DNA of 5,363 bases, taken from contig JAJXTL010000182.1 in NCBI GenBank assembly GCA_021783855.1, positions 1 through 5,363 on the forward strand, in the 5' to 3' direction. The translations under genes and the position numbers were made by a program. The notes under the pieces are model-generated. The model did no database searches and had not been told where the DNA came from. It saw only the letters and a list, made by a program, of their open reading frames with translations. The stretch comes from Pseudomonadota bacterium. GTDB taxonomy: Bacteria > Pseudomonadota > Gammaproteobacteria > Burkholderiales > Gallionellaceae. Positions 4,158 to 5,363 of this stretch are shown here, one piece after another; within the stretch, counting starts at the first letter, position 1, and every line of letters starts with the position of its first letter.

Positions 4158-5297
4158 ATGCTAGTTAGTTCAAGGTTTATACACAGAATATCAGGATATA
4201 TAGCTTTTACGTTGATATTCAATCTGAGCTCATTCGCACATGCGGCATCATGTGAAAAATCCTGGCCTGCATGGGAAAATTTCAAGAAAAACCTGATCAG
4301 CGAAGAGGGGCGCGTGATTGATGGCAGTTCGGAGGCCATGAAAACCACCTCCGAGGGGCAGGCCTATGCACTGTTTTTTTCACTCGTCGCCAATGACCGC
4401 GCAACTTTCGACAAGCTTCTGAACTGGTCAGAAAAGAATCTGGCTGAAGACGACCTGACATTACGCCTGCCATCCTGGGAGTTGGGTAAAAAAGAGGATG
4501 ACAGACTGGGGGTGCTGGACAAAAATTCGGCCTCCGATGCTGACCTGTGGATGGCCTACGCGCTGGGCGAAGCCGGGCGCTTATGGAAGGACCGCCGCTA
4601 CGTCGCACTTTCTTCGCTATTAGCCAATCGCATATTGACAACAGAAACCCTGGATGTTCCCGGGCTCGGACTCGTCTTGTTGCCGGGTGCTGTTGGTTTT
4701 ACAACGCCTGCGCAGGTGCGTTTAAATCCGAGTTATGTACCCATGCAGCTGATGCATTGGTTCGTGGCACACAGTAGTGATGTGCGCTGGACTGCGCTGT
4801 TAAAATCCTCGCAGCAGTTGATCGTGAAGTCATCGCCAAAAGGGTATGCGCCTGACTGGATAGTTTATGATTATGACAAAGGTTTTTTGCCCGACAGCGA
4901 AAAAAGTAATGTCGGTTCTTACGATGCAATTCGCGTTTATCTGTGGGCAGGCATGCTGAGCCGTGACGATACCGGCAGAGATATATTGCTCGATGCATTA
5001 AAACCGATGGCGCGACTCGTGGAACAGAGGGGCTTTCCGCCGGAATCGGTCAATATTCTGACCGGGGTGACCGACAATGAGGGGCCCAGTGGATTTTCCG
5101 CCGCCATGGTGCCGTTTCTGCAAGCTATCGGATCAAACAAGGCGGCTGAAATACAACTCGCGCGCGTCGCAGCGCAGCCGGAGGACAATTATTACAATCA
5201 AGTGTTGAGTCTGTACGCGCTGGGGTGGCACGACAGCTTGTATCGTTTTGATTCCAATGGAAACCTTTCCCCGCAATGGATGTCAACATGCCCATGA
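4158..5297 (+). CDS. bcsZ: Periplasmic endo-1,4-beta-glucanase BcsZ (GH8 cellulase)
   Basis: 379 residues, close to E. coli BcsZ (about 370) and alignable along its whole length. Residues 1-29 form a Sec signal peptide (hydrophobic core about 13-27, cleavage after AHA), followed by SWPAWENFKKNLISEEGRVID as in the family. Catalytic residues are visible: general acid Glu66 in TTSEGQAYALFF (63-74; E. coli Glu55), the GH8 signature SASDADLWMAYALGEAGRLW (124-143), and Asp256 in SYDAIRVYLW (254-263), matching E. coli Asp243. GFSAAMVPFLQA and YYNQVLSLYALGW close the alpha/alpha barrel. BcsZ hydrolyses beta-1,4-glucan in the periplasm during c-di-GMP-controlled cellulose synthesis and affects how much cellulose is exported. 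The start is fixed by an in-frame TGA immediately before the ATG; the ribosome binding site is a modest AAGG at 4144-4147. It overlaps the next gene by 4 bases. bcsA and bcsB are not upstream within the window. Confidence 0.96.
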   Translation: MLVSSRFIHRISGYIAFTLIFNLSSFAHAASCEKSWPAWENFKKNLISEEGRVIDGSSEAMKTTSEGQAYALFFSLVANDRATFDKLLNWSEKNLAEDDLTLRLPSWELGKKEDDRLGVLDKNSASDADLWMAYALGEAGRLWKDRRYVALSSLLANRILTTETLDVPGLGLVLLPGAVGFTTPAQVRLNPSYVPMQLMHWFVAHSSDVRWTALLKSSQQLIVKSSPKGYAPDWIVYDYDKGFLPDSEKSNVGSYDAIRVYLWAGMLSRDDTGRDILLDALKPMARLVEQRGFPPESVNILTGVTDNEGPSGFSAAMVPFLQAIGSNKAAEIQLARVAAQPEDNYYNQVLSLYALGWHDSLYRFDSNGNLSPQWMSTCP

Positions 5298-5363
5298 ATT
5301 TACGCGTCTTATCTCTTGCGCTCATCCTGGCAGGAATCGTTCCTGTACCATTCTTTAGCGCCA
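5294..5363 (+). CDS. Start of an exported protein, probable cellulose-operon gene (N-terminus only)
   Basis: Only 23 codons are present. The ATG overlaps the bcsZ stop in ATGA, so translation is probably coupled and the gene belongs to the same operon. The product starts MNLRVLSLALILAGIVPV and continues to FFSA at the window edge: a short positive n-region, a hydrophobic core and a plausible cleavage site, that is, a Sec signal peptide. Two in-frame upstream ATGs (5276 and 5288) are alternatives; 5294 gives the most regular signal peptide. In the common gene order bcsA-bcsB-bcsZ-bcsC the next gene would be bcsC, the outer-membrane TPR/porin protein, but the fragment is too short to tell. Confidence 0.7.
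   Translation, partial: MNLRVLSLALILAGIVPVPFFSA

Noticed and set aside
4297..4641. Minus-strand 114-codon frame inside bcsZ, and similar frames at 4699-5188
   Set aside because: Antisense shadows of a confidently identified GH8 gene, with low-complexity Arg/Pro/Ser-rich translations.

Overview
The window looks like a chromosomal segment of a Gram-negative proteobacterium. A betaproteobacterium of the Gallionellaceae/Nitrosomonadales type is my best guess, but that is inference from gene content and composition only. The genes that can be named are a ribosomal-protein L16 arginine hydroxylase (RoxA/YcfD type), an FKBP-type prolyl isomerase of the SlyD family, a GT-B glycosyltransferase, a secreted SGNH-fold hydrolase and BcsZ, the periplasmic GH8 endoglucanase of cellulose synthesis operons. 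No tRNA, rRNA, CRISPR array, transposase or phage gene was found.

Layout. (1) 1-404, minus strand: the N-terminal third of the RoxA-type oxygenase, cut by the window edge. (2) 405-661: a divergent intergenic region. (3) 662-1153, plus: slyD. It converges on (4) 1242-2348, minus: the glycosyltransferase. A strong hairpin at 1159-1196 separates the two and can serve as their shared terminator. (5) 2349-2709: a non-coding stretch with a REP-like palindrome, a CRP-like site and a decayed-looking minus-strand frame. (6) 2710-2865, plus: an unrecognised 51-residue small protein with a very good ribosome binding site. (7) 2866-3118: a repeat- and palindrome-rich region with operator-like structures. 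(8) 3119-3835, plus: the exported SGNH hydrolase. (9) 3836-4157: a non-coding leader/promoter region with its own hairpin. (10) 4158-5297, plus: bcsZ. (11) 5294-5363, plus: the start of another exported protein, overlapping bcsZ by 4 bases (ATGA), so very likely in the same operon.

How the parts work together. The left half is housekeeping: ribosome modification and protein folding, plus a sugar transferase with no visible pathway partners. The right half is surface/exopolysaccharide biology. BcsZ trims beta-1,4-glucan in the periplasm during cellulose export, and the co-oriented upstream SGNH protein could act as an esterase or acetyl-handling enzyme on the same polymer. That link is inference from adjacency and fold. 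The strongest unexplained signals are the 24-base near-perfect palindrome at 3057-3080, the repeat/hairpin cluster at 3014-3044 just upstream of it, and the small gene at 2710 with a 13-base repeat shared between its promoter and its coding region. I did not find convincing evidence of a wholly new multi-gene system.
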